Of a stretch of DNA of 5,492 nucleotides, positions 1-5,492 are shown one piece after another. The DNA is taken from positions 1 to 5,492 of the forward strand of contig CALFEM010000204.1 of assembly GCA_937950105.1 (NCBI GenBank). The letters are read 5' to 3'. Each line of letters opens with the position of its first letter. Position 1 is the first letter of the stretch. Both the position numbers and the translations under genes were made by a program. The notes beneath the pieces were generated by a model. That model was not told the DNA's origin and did not search any database. It worked only from the letters and a program-made list of their open reading frames with translations. Source of the stretch: an uncultured Alphaproteobacteria bacterium. GTDB taxonomy: Bacteria; Pseudomonadota; Alphaproteobacteria; Rhizobiales; Hyphomicrobiaceae.

Positions 1-46
1 ACCACCGAGATCTACACTCTTTCCCTACACGACGCTCTTCCGATCT
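1..46 (+). other. Illumina P5/TruSeq universal adapter remnant (not genomic)
   Basis: These bases match the last 46 of the 58-base Illumina P5/TruSeq universal adapter, from ACCACCGAGATCTACAC to its end at GACGCTCTTCCGATCT; only the first 12 adapter bases are absent. The match is recognised from memory of the adapter and looks exact. Genomic sequence begins at 47, in the middle of a gene, as expected when an untrimmed read end was carried into an assembly. The stretch is open in the frame of the next gene and reads [16 protein letters not shown], a familiar adapter-derived peptide in metagenomic protein sets. It should be masked. Confidence 0.98.
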
Positions 47-363
47 CAATCGCGCTGCCGGACTTGCGCTCGCGGCTGAAGGCCCTGCCGGTCGCGACCA
101 TCGCGCCGCCCGACGACCTGCTGCTCAAGTCGGTGCTGGTGAAACTGTTCGCCGACCGCCAGCTCGAGGTCGAGCCGCACGTCGTCAGCTACGTCGCGCT
201 CCGGATCGAGCGCTCGCTCGCCGCCGCCAACGCGGTCGTCACCGAGATCGACCGGCGCGCGCTGGAGCGCCATCGCAACGTGACGCGCGCGCTCGCTGCC
301 GAGGTACTGCAGGATACCGCGGTGAACCGCGCCGGTGCACCGGGCGAGGATTTCGAGGACTGA
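47..363 (+). CDS. hdaA: DnaA regulatory inactivator HdaA (Hda family), 5'-truncated
   Basis: This is the C-terminal part, about 104 residues, of a DnaA-related AAA+ protein; the first full genomic codon is at 49. Family knowledge: Hda/HdaA works with the DNA-loaded sliding clamp to stimulate ATP hydrolysis by DnaA and so prevent re-initiation of replication. Visible are LPDLRSRL (residues 3-10 of the fragment), which fits the arginine-finger/Box VII region of DnaA-like proteins, the helical lid with [17 protein letters not shown] (residues 25-41), and the sensor-II-like segment around [12 protein letters not shown] (residues 52-63). A 17-residue acidic tail ends in GEDFED. The Walker A and B motifs and the N-terminal clamp-binding motif would lie in the missing half, since family members are roughly 220-240 residues. 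The break is the contig end, not a mutation. The family call is strong; a different DnaA-like AAA+ protein is the only real alternative. Confidence 0.85.
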
Positions 364-408
364 AGGCCGACGGCGCTGCTCATGCACGCGCGCCGAGGCG
401 CAACGACC

Positions 409-412
409 GGAG
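409..412 (+). promoter_or_regulatory. Ribosome binding site of ppk
   Basis: GGAG sits 6 bases before the ATG at 419. It decides the ppk start: the reading frame stays open back to a GTG at 335, but that codon lies inside hdaA, and the extra 28 residues resemble no Ppk sequence. Confidence 0.7.
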
Positions 413-418
413 ACGCAG

Positions 419-2659
419 ATGACGACCGCACGCGGACGCGCCGCTGAACGGACCGAGAAGACCGACGCTGCCTCAGCGGCGCGGGCGAGCGGGCGCGCGG
501 GGGAGAAAGCCGCTACGGTGCCGCAAGGACCGCAGCGCTACTACAACCGCGAACTCTCCTGGCTGCAGTTCAACCGCCGCGTTCTGGAGGAAGCGCGCAA
601 CACCGCGCACCCCGCGCTCGAACGGCTGCGCTTCCTCGCCATTTCGGCGAACAACCTCGACGAATTCTACATGGTGCGCGCGGCCGGCATCGTCGGCCAG
701 ATCACCGCGGGTGTCTCGACGATCTCGCAGGACGGGCTGACGCCGGCCCAGCAGCTCACCGCGATCAACCGTTTCGTTTCGGGGCTCGTCGCCGACAAGC
801 AGAAGATCTGGGTGAAGCTGATCGCCGATCTCGCCGCCGAGGGCATCCACCTGCTCGACGAGCACGCCCTGACGCCGGCGCAGCGCGGTTGGCTCGAACG
901 GCTGTTCATGAGCCACATCTTCCCGATCCTGACGCCGATCGCCGTCGATCCCGCGCATCCGTTCCCGTTCATCCCGAACCTCGGCCTGACACTCGCCGTC
1001 GAGATGCGCGGGCCGAACCGCAAGATGAACGGGCTGATCCCGATTCCGAGCCAGCTCGACCGCTTCATCCGATTGCCCGACGAGGCCGATGACCGCACGG
1101 TCCGCTTCGTGCAGGTCGAGACCATCATCGGCATGTTCAACGGCGCGCTGTTCCCGGGCTTCGAGGTGACCGGGCGCGGCGCCTTCCGCCTCATCCGCGA
1201 CAGCGACATCGAGATCCAGGAGGAAGCCGAGGATCTCGTGCGCTCCTACGAGACGCTGCTCAAGCGTCGCCGGCGCGGCCACGTCATCCGCCTCGAACTC
1301 GACGCGGCGATGCCGGAGCGGCTCAGGAAGTTCGTCGTCGAGGAACTCGAGGTCGGCGACGAGTCGATCTTCGTGAAGGAAGGCATTCTCGGCCTCGCCA
1401 GCGCCACGCAGATGATCGTCGCGGACCGCCCCGACCTGCAGTTCAAGCCGTTCAACGCGCGCTTTCCCGAGCGCATCCGCCAGTTCAACGGCGATTGCTT
1501 CGCGGCGATCCGGCAGAAGGACATCCTCGTCCATCACCCCTACGAGAGCTTCGACGTGGTCGTGCAGTACCTGCGCCAGGCGGTGGCCGATCCGAACGTC
1601 ATGGCGATCAAGTGGACGCTCTATCGCACGTCGCGCGACAGCCCCATCGTGCGCGCGCTGAAGGAGGCGGTGGAGGCCGGCAAGTCGGTGACGGCGGTGG
1701 TCGAGCTCAAGGCGCGCTTCGACGAGGCGGCCAACATCCGCTGGGCGCGCGATCTCGAAAGCGCGGGCGTGCACGTCGTCTATGGTTTCATCGAGCTGAA
1801 GACGCATGCCAAGCTTGGCCTCGTCGTGCGCCGCGAGGGCAACGACCTCGCCACCTACTGCCATCTCGGCACCGGCAACTATCACCCGCAGACGGCGCGC
1901 ATCTACACGGACCTGTCGCTGTTCACCAACGATCCGGCCATCGGCCGCGACGTGACGCGCATCTTCAACTTCGTCACCGGCTACGGCGAGCCGGGCGAGC
2001 TCGAGGCGATGGCGGCCTCGCCGCGCGGTATCCGCGAGCGCATCCTGTCGCACATCAGGGAAGAGATCGCGCACGTGGCCGCAGGCCGGCCCGGCGTCAT
2101 CTGGATGAAAATGAACTCGCTGGTCGACAAGCAGATCATCGACGCGCTCTACGAGGCGAGCGAGGCGGGCGTCGAGATCGACATCGTCGTGCGCGGCATC
2201 TGCTGCCTGAAGCCCGGTATTGCGGGCCTTTCCTCGCGCATCCGCGTCAAGAGCATCATCGGCCGCTTCCTCGAGCACGCGCGCATCTATTGCTTCGGCC
2301 GAGGTGAGGGGTTGCCGTCGGCCAAGGCGGCCGTGTACATCAGCTCCGCCGACATGATGCCGCGCAATCTCGATCGGCGCGTCGAGGCTATGGTGCCGAT
2401 GCTCAACCCGACCGTGCGCGAGCAGGTTCTCGACCAGATCATGGTTGCGAACCTGATCGACACGGAGCAGAGCTGGCGCATCAACGCGGACGGTTCGTCG
2501 TCGCGGGTCAACGATGCGGAAGACCTGAAGCCGCTGGAGCCGTTCAACGCGCACCAGTACTTCATGACCAACCCGAGCCTGTCGGGGCGTGGCTCGAGCC
2601 TCGCCGGCAGCAGGCCGCCGGAGTTCAGCCTCGGCAAGCTGAAGCCGCGCAGGAAATAA
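419..2659 (+). CDS. ppk: Polyphosphate kinase 1 (Ppk1)
   Basis: Encodes 746 residues. Ppk1 reversibly transfers the terminal phosphate of ATP onto polyphosphate through a phosphohistidine; it is typically membrane-associated. The start is the ATG at 419, with GGAG 6 bases upstream. Residues 1-38 are an Ala/Arg/Glu-rich, probably disordered extension. The conserved N domain opens with [19 protein letters not shown] (41-59). The phospholipase-D-like C1 domain carries [12 protein letters not shown] (400-411; Arg403 fits the conserved E. coli Arg375), [13 protein letters not shown] (431-443; Arg433 fits Arg405) and [11 protein letters not shown] (460-470), where His463 fits the autophosphorylated His435. 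[20 protein letters not shown] (484-503) follows. The C2 domain has [13 protein letters not shown] (615-627), where His620 fits His592. All expected catalytic residues are present and length is somewhat above the usual 690-740 because of both tails. It lies 55 bases after hdaA and 40 bases before ppx, so co-transcription is likely. The E. coli mapping is by motif, not alignment. Confidence 0.97.
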   Translation: MTTARGRAAERTEKTDAASAARASGRAGEKAATVPQGPQRYYNRELSWLQFNRRVLEEARNTAHPALERLRFLAISANNLDEFYMVRAAGIVGQITAGVSTISQDGLTPAQQLTAINRFVSGLVADKQKIWVKLIADLAAEGIHLLDEHALTPAQRGWLERLFMSHIFPILTPIAVDPAHPFPFIPNLGLTLAVEMRGPNRKMNGLIPIPSQLDRFIRLPDEADDRTVRFVQVETIIGMFNGALFPGFEVTGRGAFRLIRDSDIEIQEEAEDLVRSYETLLKRRRRGHVIRLELDAAMPERLRKFVVEELEVGDESIFVKEGILGLASATQMIVADRPDLQFKPFNARFPERIRQFNGDCFAAIRQKDILVHHPYESFDVVVQYLRQAVADPNVMAIKWTLYRTSRDSPIVRALKEAVEAGKSVTAVVELKARFDEAANIRWARDLESAGVHVVYGFIELKTHAKLGLVVRREGNDLATYCHLGTGNYHPQTARIYTDLSLFTNDPAIGRDVTRIFNFVTGYGEPGELEAMAASPRGIRERILSHIREEIAHVAAGRPGVIWMKMNSLVDKQIIDALYEASEAGVEIDIVVRGICCLKPGIAGLSSRIRVKSIIGRFLEHARIYCFGRGEGLPSAKAAVYISSADMMPRNLDRRVEAMVPMLNPTVREQVLDQIMVANLIDTEQSWRINADGSSSRVNDAEDLKPLEPFNAHQYFMTNPSLSGRGSSLAGSRPPEFSLGKLKPRRK

Positions 2660-2660
2660 A

Positions 2661-2676
2661 TCGCGGGCAACCGCGA
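2661..2676 (+). other. Intergenic RNA hairpin with GCAA (GNRA) tetraloop between ppk and ppx
   Basis: TCGCGG-GCAA-CCGCGA forms a perfect 6-bp, almost all-GC stem closed by a GNRA-type tetraloop. It begins one base after the ppk stop and ends 10 bases before the purine-rich ribosome binding site of ppx. No U-tract follows, so it is not a classical terminator. It could protect the 3' end of a processed ppk message or adjust ppx expression; that role is inference. A chance hairpin is possible in GC-rich sequence. Confidence 0.5.
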
Positions 2677-2686
2677 CGAGCATGGC

Positions 2687-2693
2687 AGGGGAG
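2687..2693 (+). promoter_or_regulatory. Ribosome binding site supporting the GTG start of ppx
   Basis: AGGGGAG lies 6 bases before the GTG at 2700, an ideal distance. The in-frame ATG at 2682 is preceded only by GCGACGAGC, with no purine run at a useful distance, and this motif would then lie inside the coding region. It therefore favours GTG 2700 as the ppx start. Confidence 0.55.
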
Positions 2694-2699
2694 CGGCCC

Positions 2700-4238
2700 G
2701 TGGCAAGCCTGACGCAACTCCTTTCGGAACGCGGCCGCACCCGCGAGCTGGAGCCGATCGGCGTCGTCGACATCGGCTCGAACTCGGTGCGTCTCGTCGT
2801 CTACGAAGGTGCGGTCCGCGCGCCGACGCCGATTTTCAACGAGAAGGTTCTGTGCGGTCTCGGCCGCACCGTCGCCTCGTCGAACCGCTTGAGCGACGAG
2901 GGCGTCACGCGCGCGCTCGCCGCGTTGGCGCGGTTCCATGCCATCGCCCGCAACATGGGCGTCAAGAACGTGCGCGCCATCGCCACGGCCGCGGTGCGCG
3001 AGGCCGAGAACGGCCCCGATTTCATCGCGCGGGGTGAGCGCGCGCTCGGCGTCGCCATCGAGGTGCTGTCGGGCGAGAAGGAAGCGGAACTCGCCGCCAA
3101 CGGCATCATCATGGGCTTCGTCGATCCCGACGGCATCGCCGGCGACCTCGGCGGCGGCAGCCTCGAGCTGATCGATATTTCGGGCGGGCGCCTCAGCCAG
3201 GCGACGACGCTGCCGCTCGGCGGGCTGCGACTGATCGACACGACGAAGGGGCGGCTCGACAAGGCCATCGCGCTCGCCGAGCAGCACGCCGAGAGCGTGT
3301 CCTTCCTCAAGAACGGCAAGGGGCGACGCTTCTATGCGGTCGGCGGGACCTGGCGCTCGCTCGCCAAGATGTACATGGAGCAGACCGGCTATCCGCTGCG
3401 GGTCATGCACGGCTTCGCGGTGCCGACTCGCGCGGTGATCGCGTTCTGCGACCAGATCGTCAAGGCCAAGAAGCTGTCGGCGCTGGCCGGCGTCGGCGAA
3501 GTCTCGAAGGCGCGCCGCGACGTGCTGCCCTATGGCGCGGCGGTGCTGGCGAGCGTGCTGAAGCGCATGGAACCGTCCGAGGTGGTGTTCTCGGTGTTCG
3601 GCATCCGCGAGGGGCTCGTCTACTCGCTGCTGCGCGCCGACGAGAAGGCCAAGGACCCGCTGATCTCGTTCTGCGAGGATTATGCGCGCTTGAGATCGCG
3701 GTCGGTCGAGCACGCGATCGAACTCTGCGCGTGGACCGATGTGCTGTTCCGGTCGGCCGGGCTCGACGAGAGCGCCGACGAGCGCCGTCTGCGTCATGCC
3801 GCGTGCCTGCTGTCGGACATCGGCTGGCGCGCGCATCCGGACTATCGCGGCGAGCAGAGCCTCAACGTCATCGCCCACGCCGGCCTCGGCGGCATCGATC
3901 ACGTCGGCCGCATTTTCCTGGCGCTGTCGGTCTACTTCCGTCACGCCGGGCAGGGGGAGGCGCACGGCGAGCACCTGTCGGGGCGGCTCAAGTCTCTCGT
4001 CTCGAAGCGGGTGCAGTCGCGGGCGCGCATCGTCGGCGCGGCCGTACGGGTGGCGCACATGATCTCGATCGGCATGCCGAACGTGATCGACATGACGCCG
4101 CTGACGGTGGAGGGTGACGCACTGGTGCTGCGGCTGCCGGCACCGTTCGCCGGGCTCGACGGCGAGCGCTTGCGCCGTAGGCTCGCCATGCTGGCGGAGT
4201 TGCTGAACAGGAAGCCGGTGGTGTTGCTCGAAAGCTGA
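2700..4238 (+). CDS. ppx: Exopolyphosphatase, Ppx/GppA family
   Basis: Encodes 512 residues from GTG 2700, or 518 from the in-frame ATG at 2682; numbering here uses the GTG. Ppx releases orthophosphate from the ends of polyphosphate chains; some relatives also hydrolyse the 5'-phosphate of pppGpp. The actin-like ATPase fold shows VVDIGSNSVRLVVYEG (22-37, phosphate-binding loop 1), ATAAVREAENG (95-105), LSGEKEAEL (123-131, with Glu128 in the position of the family's catalytic glutamate), GDLGGGSLEL (148-157, loop 2), FYAVGGTWRSLAKMY (211-225) and GIREGLVYSLL (301-311). The C-terminal third is the HD-like helical domain: RHAACLLSDIGWRAHPDYRGE (365-385). The usual HD pair reads SD (372-373), so this domain is probably structural rather than metal-dependent. 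Length of about 500 is normal for alphaproteobacterial Ppx. It follows ppk closely and is likely co-expressed with it, giving opposed synthesis and breakdown. Ppx versus GppA activity cannot be separated by eye; the ppk linkage favours Ppx. Confidence 0.93.
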   Translation: MASLTQLLSERGRTRELEPIGVVDIGSNSVRLVVYEGAVRAPTPIFNEKVLCGLGRTVASSNRLSDEGVTRALAALARFHAIARNMGVKNVRAIATAAVREAENGPDFIARGERALGVAIEVLSGEKEAELAANGIIMGFVDPDGIAGDLGGGSLELIDISGGRLSQATTLPLGGLRLIDTTKGRLDKAIALAEQHAESVSFLKNGKGRRFYAVGGTWRSLAKMYMEQTGYPLRVMHGFAVPTRAVIAFCDQIVKAKKLSALAGVGEVSKARRDVLPYGAAVLASVLKRMEPSEVVFSVFGIREGLVYSLLRADEKAKDPLISFCEDYARLRSRSVEHAIELCAWTDVLFRSAGLDESADERRLRHAACLLSDIGWRAHPDYRGEQSLNVIAHAGLGGIDHVGRIFLALSVYFRHAGQGEAHGEHLSGRLKSLVSKRVQSRARIVGAAVRVAHMISIGMPNVIDMTPLTVEGDALVLRLPAPFAGLDGERLRRRLAMLAELLNRKPVVLLES

Positions 4239-4261
4239 GACCGCGCGTCATCTGCGGTTTC
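4238..4261 (+). terminator. Possible weak terminator after ppx
   Basis: AGACCGC at 4238-4244 can pair with GCGGTTT at 4254-4260, a 7-bp stem with one G-U pair and a loop of about 9 bases, starting at the last base of the ppx stop codon. The only T-run is the TTT at 4258-4260, and two of its bases lie in the stem. A Rho-independent terminator usually has a longer one, so this is only a candidate end for the ppk-ppx transcript. Confidence 0.25.
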
Positions 4262-4489
4262 GCCACAATTCCGCGCTGTGCGCATGGCTCGCTTCGCGGA
4301 GTTCCCGCTGCCGGCAGGATTTAAGCCGCGCCTCCCTCGCGTGGGCCCGGCTCGGCTACCATATGTGCGAATCGCCGCCGCAGGGTGCATCGTGTTTGAT
4401 GGGATCGCAGCGGCGCTCCATCACGTGCCGGTCCTTCGGCCGATCGCACCGGCGGTCCGGCGCAGCTTCGTTCACGGATTTACTCGACT
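4239..4489. other. Non-coding gap between ppx and the dnaJ-like gene
   Basis: This is the only long gap in the window, 251 bases. I see no credible gene: the open frame from a GTG at 4278 runs out of frame into the next gene and resembles nothing. Structure seen: the weak stem just after ppx, a perfect 10-bp palindrome CTGCCGGCAG at 4308-4317, an AT-richer GGCTACCATATG at 4354-4365 that could contain a -10 element but has no clear -35 partner, and a 5-bp stem at 4429-4433/4438-4442 with loop CTTC. Its length suggests that the dnaJ-like gene has its own promoter here. The exact promoter cannot be fixed by eye. Confidence 0.5.
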
Positions 4490-5401
4490 ATGGCCAACGA
4501 TCCGTATCGCATTCTGGGCGTCGCGCGTACGGCCTCCGACGACGAGGTCCGCGCGGCGTTCCGCAAGCTCGCCAAGACCAGCCACCCGGATCTGCATCCG
4601 GGCGACACGGCCGCGGCCGATCGCTTCAAGAAGTTGTCGGCGGCCTACGAAATCCTCGGCGATGCCGACAAGCGCCGTCAGTTCGACGCCGGGCTGATCG
4701 ACGCCACGGGAGAGCCGGTGCGCGGCTTCCATCAGGCGCGGCCGGGCGCGCATCCGGGTGGGGCTCACGGGCCGAACTTCAGCGACATCTTCTCCGACTT
4801 TTTCGGCGAGGGTGGTTTCGGCGGCGCGCGCGGTGGTGCGGGGCCGGGGGCCGGCCGGCCGGGCTTTCGTGCGCGCGGGCAGGACGTGCGCTATACGCTC
4901 GAGGTCGACTTTCTCGAGTCGATCACCGGCACCAGGAAGCGCGTGACGCTGCCCGATGGCGGCGTGCTCGATCTCGGCGTGCCGGAGGGCGTGACCGAGG
5001 GGCAGGTGCTGCGCCTGAAGGGCAAGGGCAAGCCGGGCTTCGGCGGCGCCGAGCCGGGCGACGCGCTGGTCGAGATCCACGTGCGCCCGCATGCCGATTT
5101 CGCCCGCGTCGGCGACGACATCACCATGACGCTGCCGATCAGCCTCGACGAGGCGATCCTCGGCGGCAAGATCGAGGTGGCGACACCCTCGGGCCGCGTG
5201 CAGGTGACGCTGCCGAAGGGCACGAGTTCAGGGCAGGTGCTGCGGCTGCGCGGCAAGGGCGCGCGCGTTGCCGGCGCGCATCGTCACGGCGACCTGCTGG
5301 TGGCGGTGAAGATCGTCATGCCCGAAACGATCGACAGCGAGCTGAGCTACTTCATTTCGGAGTGGCGGCAGCGCCATCCTTACGATCCGCGCGGGAAGTA
5401 G
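4490..5401 (+). CDS. DnaJ/CbpA-type J-domain co-chaperone (type B, no zinc finger)
   Basis: Encodes 303 residues. J-domain proteins deliver unfolded clients to DnaK and stimulate its ATPase. The N-terminal J domain (about 4-67) contains DPYRILGVARTASDDEVRAA, the essential HPD motif at 32-34 and FKKLSAAYEILGDADKRRQFD (46-66). A Gly/Phe-rich linker follows, with FSDIFSDFFGEGGFGG (97-112) and a Gly/Ala/Pro stretch to about 126. Residues 130-290 form the paired beta-rich client-binding domains CTD I and CTD II, each with a GQVLRL(K/R)GKG segment (171-180 and 248-257). The CXXCXGXG repeats of true DnaJ are absent, so it is CbpA-like, and its length is close to that of E. coli CbpA. The ATG at 4490 has only a weak GGA 11 bases upstream, but the J domain begins directly after it, so the start is secure. 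A 251-base gap separates it from ppx, so it is probably an independent transcription unit. It is unlikely to be the main DnaJ, which has zinc fingers and usually follows dnaK. Confidence 0.93.
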   Translation: MANDPYRILGVARTASDDEVRAAFRKLAKTSHPDLHPGDTAAADRFKKLSAAYEILGDADKRRQFDAGLIDATGEPVRGFHQARPGAHPGGAHGPNFSDIFSDFFGEGGFGGARGGAGPGAGRPGFRARGQDVRYTLEVDFLESITGTRKRVTLPDGGVLDLGVPEGVTEGQVLRLKGKGKPGFGGAEPGDALVEIHVRPHADFARVGDDITMTLPISLDEAILGGKIEVATPSGRVQVTLPKGTSSGQVLRLRGKGARVAGAHRHGDLLVAVKIVMPETIDSELSYFISEWRQRHPYDPRGK

Positions 5402-5403
5402 GG

Positions 5404-5436
5404 GGCGACAGCTATAGGCAGATTGCTGCCGTCGCC
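5404..5436 (+). terminator. Nested stem-loop just downstream of the dnaJ-like stop
   Basis: GGCGAC (5404-5409) pairs with GTCGCC (5431-5436). Inside it GGCAG (5417-5421) pairs with CTGCC (5426-5430) around loop ATTG, leaving a 7-base bulge AGCTATA on the 5' side. In total 11 perfect base pairs start two bases after the stop codon. No T-run follows, so it may be a 3'-end stabilising structure or a U-less terminator rather than a classical one. The pairing is visible; the role is inferred. Confidence 0.4.
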
Positions 5437-5446
5437 GCCTCGCAAG

Positions 5447-5477
5447 TGTCATCGCGGGGCTTGTCCCCGCGATCCAT
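5447..5477. repeat. Rhizobiales-type intergenic palindromic repeat
   Basis: ATCGCGGGG (5451-5459) and CCCCGCGAT (5465-5473) form a perfect 9-bp stem around loop CTTGT, flanked by TGTC on the left and CCAT on the right. The pattern TGTCAT-stem-CTTGTC-stem-ATCCA is a REP-like element that I recall as abundant between genes in Rhizobiales genomes; the stem varies while loop and flanks stay recognisable. It lies about 45 bases after the dnaJ-like stop and may help end transcription or stabilise the mRNA. Copy number cannot be judged from one window. Confidence 0.65.
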
Positions 5478-5492
5478 CGTGCAGCATGCTCC

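Noticed and set aside
390..401. Short inverted repeat GCGCC-GA-GGCGC in the hdaA-ppk gap
   Set aside because: The realistic stem is only 4 bp and such pairs are frequent by chance in GC-rich sequence.
335..418. Upstream extension of ppk to a GTG at 335
   Set aside because: It would overlap the hdaA end by 29 bases, lacks a good ribosome binding site, and adds residues unlike Ppk. The ATG at 419 has GGAG at 6 bases.
473..2773. A 766-residue open frame on the minus strand across ppk
   Set aside because: It mirrors the ppk codons in a GC-rich genome where stop codons are rare in antisense frames. The protein is Arg/Asp/His/Leu-rich with no recognisable domain, while the plus strand encodes an intact Ppk1.
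2625..4058. A 477-residue open frame on the minus strand across ppx
   Set aside because: Same antisense artefact: biased composition, no family resemblance, and complete overlap with a well-conserved ppx.
4336..4366. Heat-shock sigma factor (RpoH) promoter before the dnaJ-like gene
   Set aside because: CATATGT at 4360-4366 resembles a -10 element, but the only CTTG-like partner, CTCG at 4336-4339, is imperfect and 20 bases away instead of about 17-18. Not enough to call.
4425..4489. ROSE or fourU RNA thermometer in the dnaJ-like leader
   Set aside because: No run of U pairs with a Shine-Dalgarno sequence, the start has hardly any Shine-Dalgarno to hide, and the hairpin at 4429-4442 lies about 47 bases from the ATG.
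4278..4697. Open frame of 139 residues starting in the ppx-dnaJ gap
   Set aside because: More than half of it is an out-of-frame reading of the J domain, and the part in the gap resembles no protein and has no ribosome binding site.
5483..5490. Palindrome AGCATGCT near the right end as an operator
   Set aside because: Eight bases at a contig edge with no gene beyond it to regulate; chance is sufficient.

Overview
The window looks like one short contig from a GC-rich alphaproteobacterium, most likely Hyphomicrobiales (rhizobia and relatives). The evidence is the gene order hdaA-ppk-ppx, the alphaproteobacterial form of each protein, the strong G/C bias at third codon positions, and a Rhizobiales-style 'TGTCATCGCGG...ATCCA' palindrome near the right end. 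Genus cannot be assigned from this sequence. All four genes lie on the + strand, and I see no mobile element, CRISPR array, tRNA or rRNA.

Layout. Bases 1-46 are not genomic: they are the 3' 46 bases of the Illumina P5/TruSeq universal adapter, left on the contig end. Real sequence starts at 47, inside hdaA (47-363, 5' end missing), which encodes the DnaA-related replication regulator. A 55-base gap with a good ribosome binding site leads to ppk (419-2659, polyphosphate kinase 1). A 40-base gap with a GNRA-loop hairpin leads to ppx (2700-4238, exopolyphosphatase; an in-frame ATG at 2682 is the alternative start). About 250 non-coding bases follow, then a zinc-finger-less DnaJ/CbpA-type co-chaperone (4490-5401). 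The last 91 bases hold a nested hairpin just after the dnaJ stop and the palindromic repeat.

How the genes work together. Ppk makes polyphosphate from ATP and Ppx degrades it, so the tightly spaced ppk-ppx pair sets the polyphosphate pool. hdaA lies directly upstream on the same strand and probably shares transcripts with them, which places control of DnaA activity beside a stress and phosphate-storage module. The DnaJ-like gene stands apart behind a longer gap and probably has its own promoter.

The region is mostly ordinary core genome, and I found no convincing new system. The points most worth a second look are the adapter read-through, which creates a false N-terminal peptide on HdaA, the ppx start choice, and the small RNA hairpins between and after genes.
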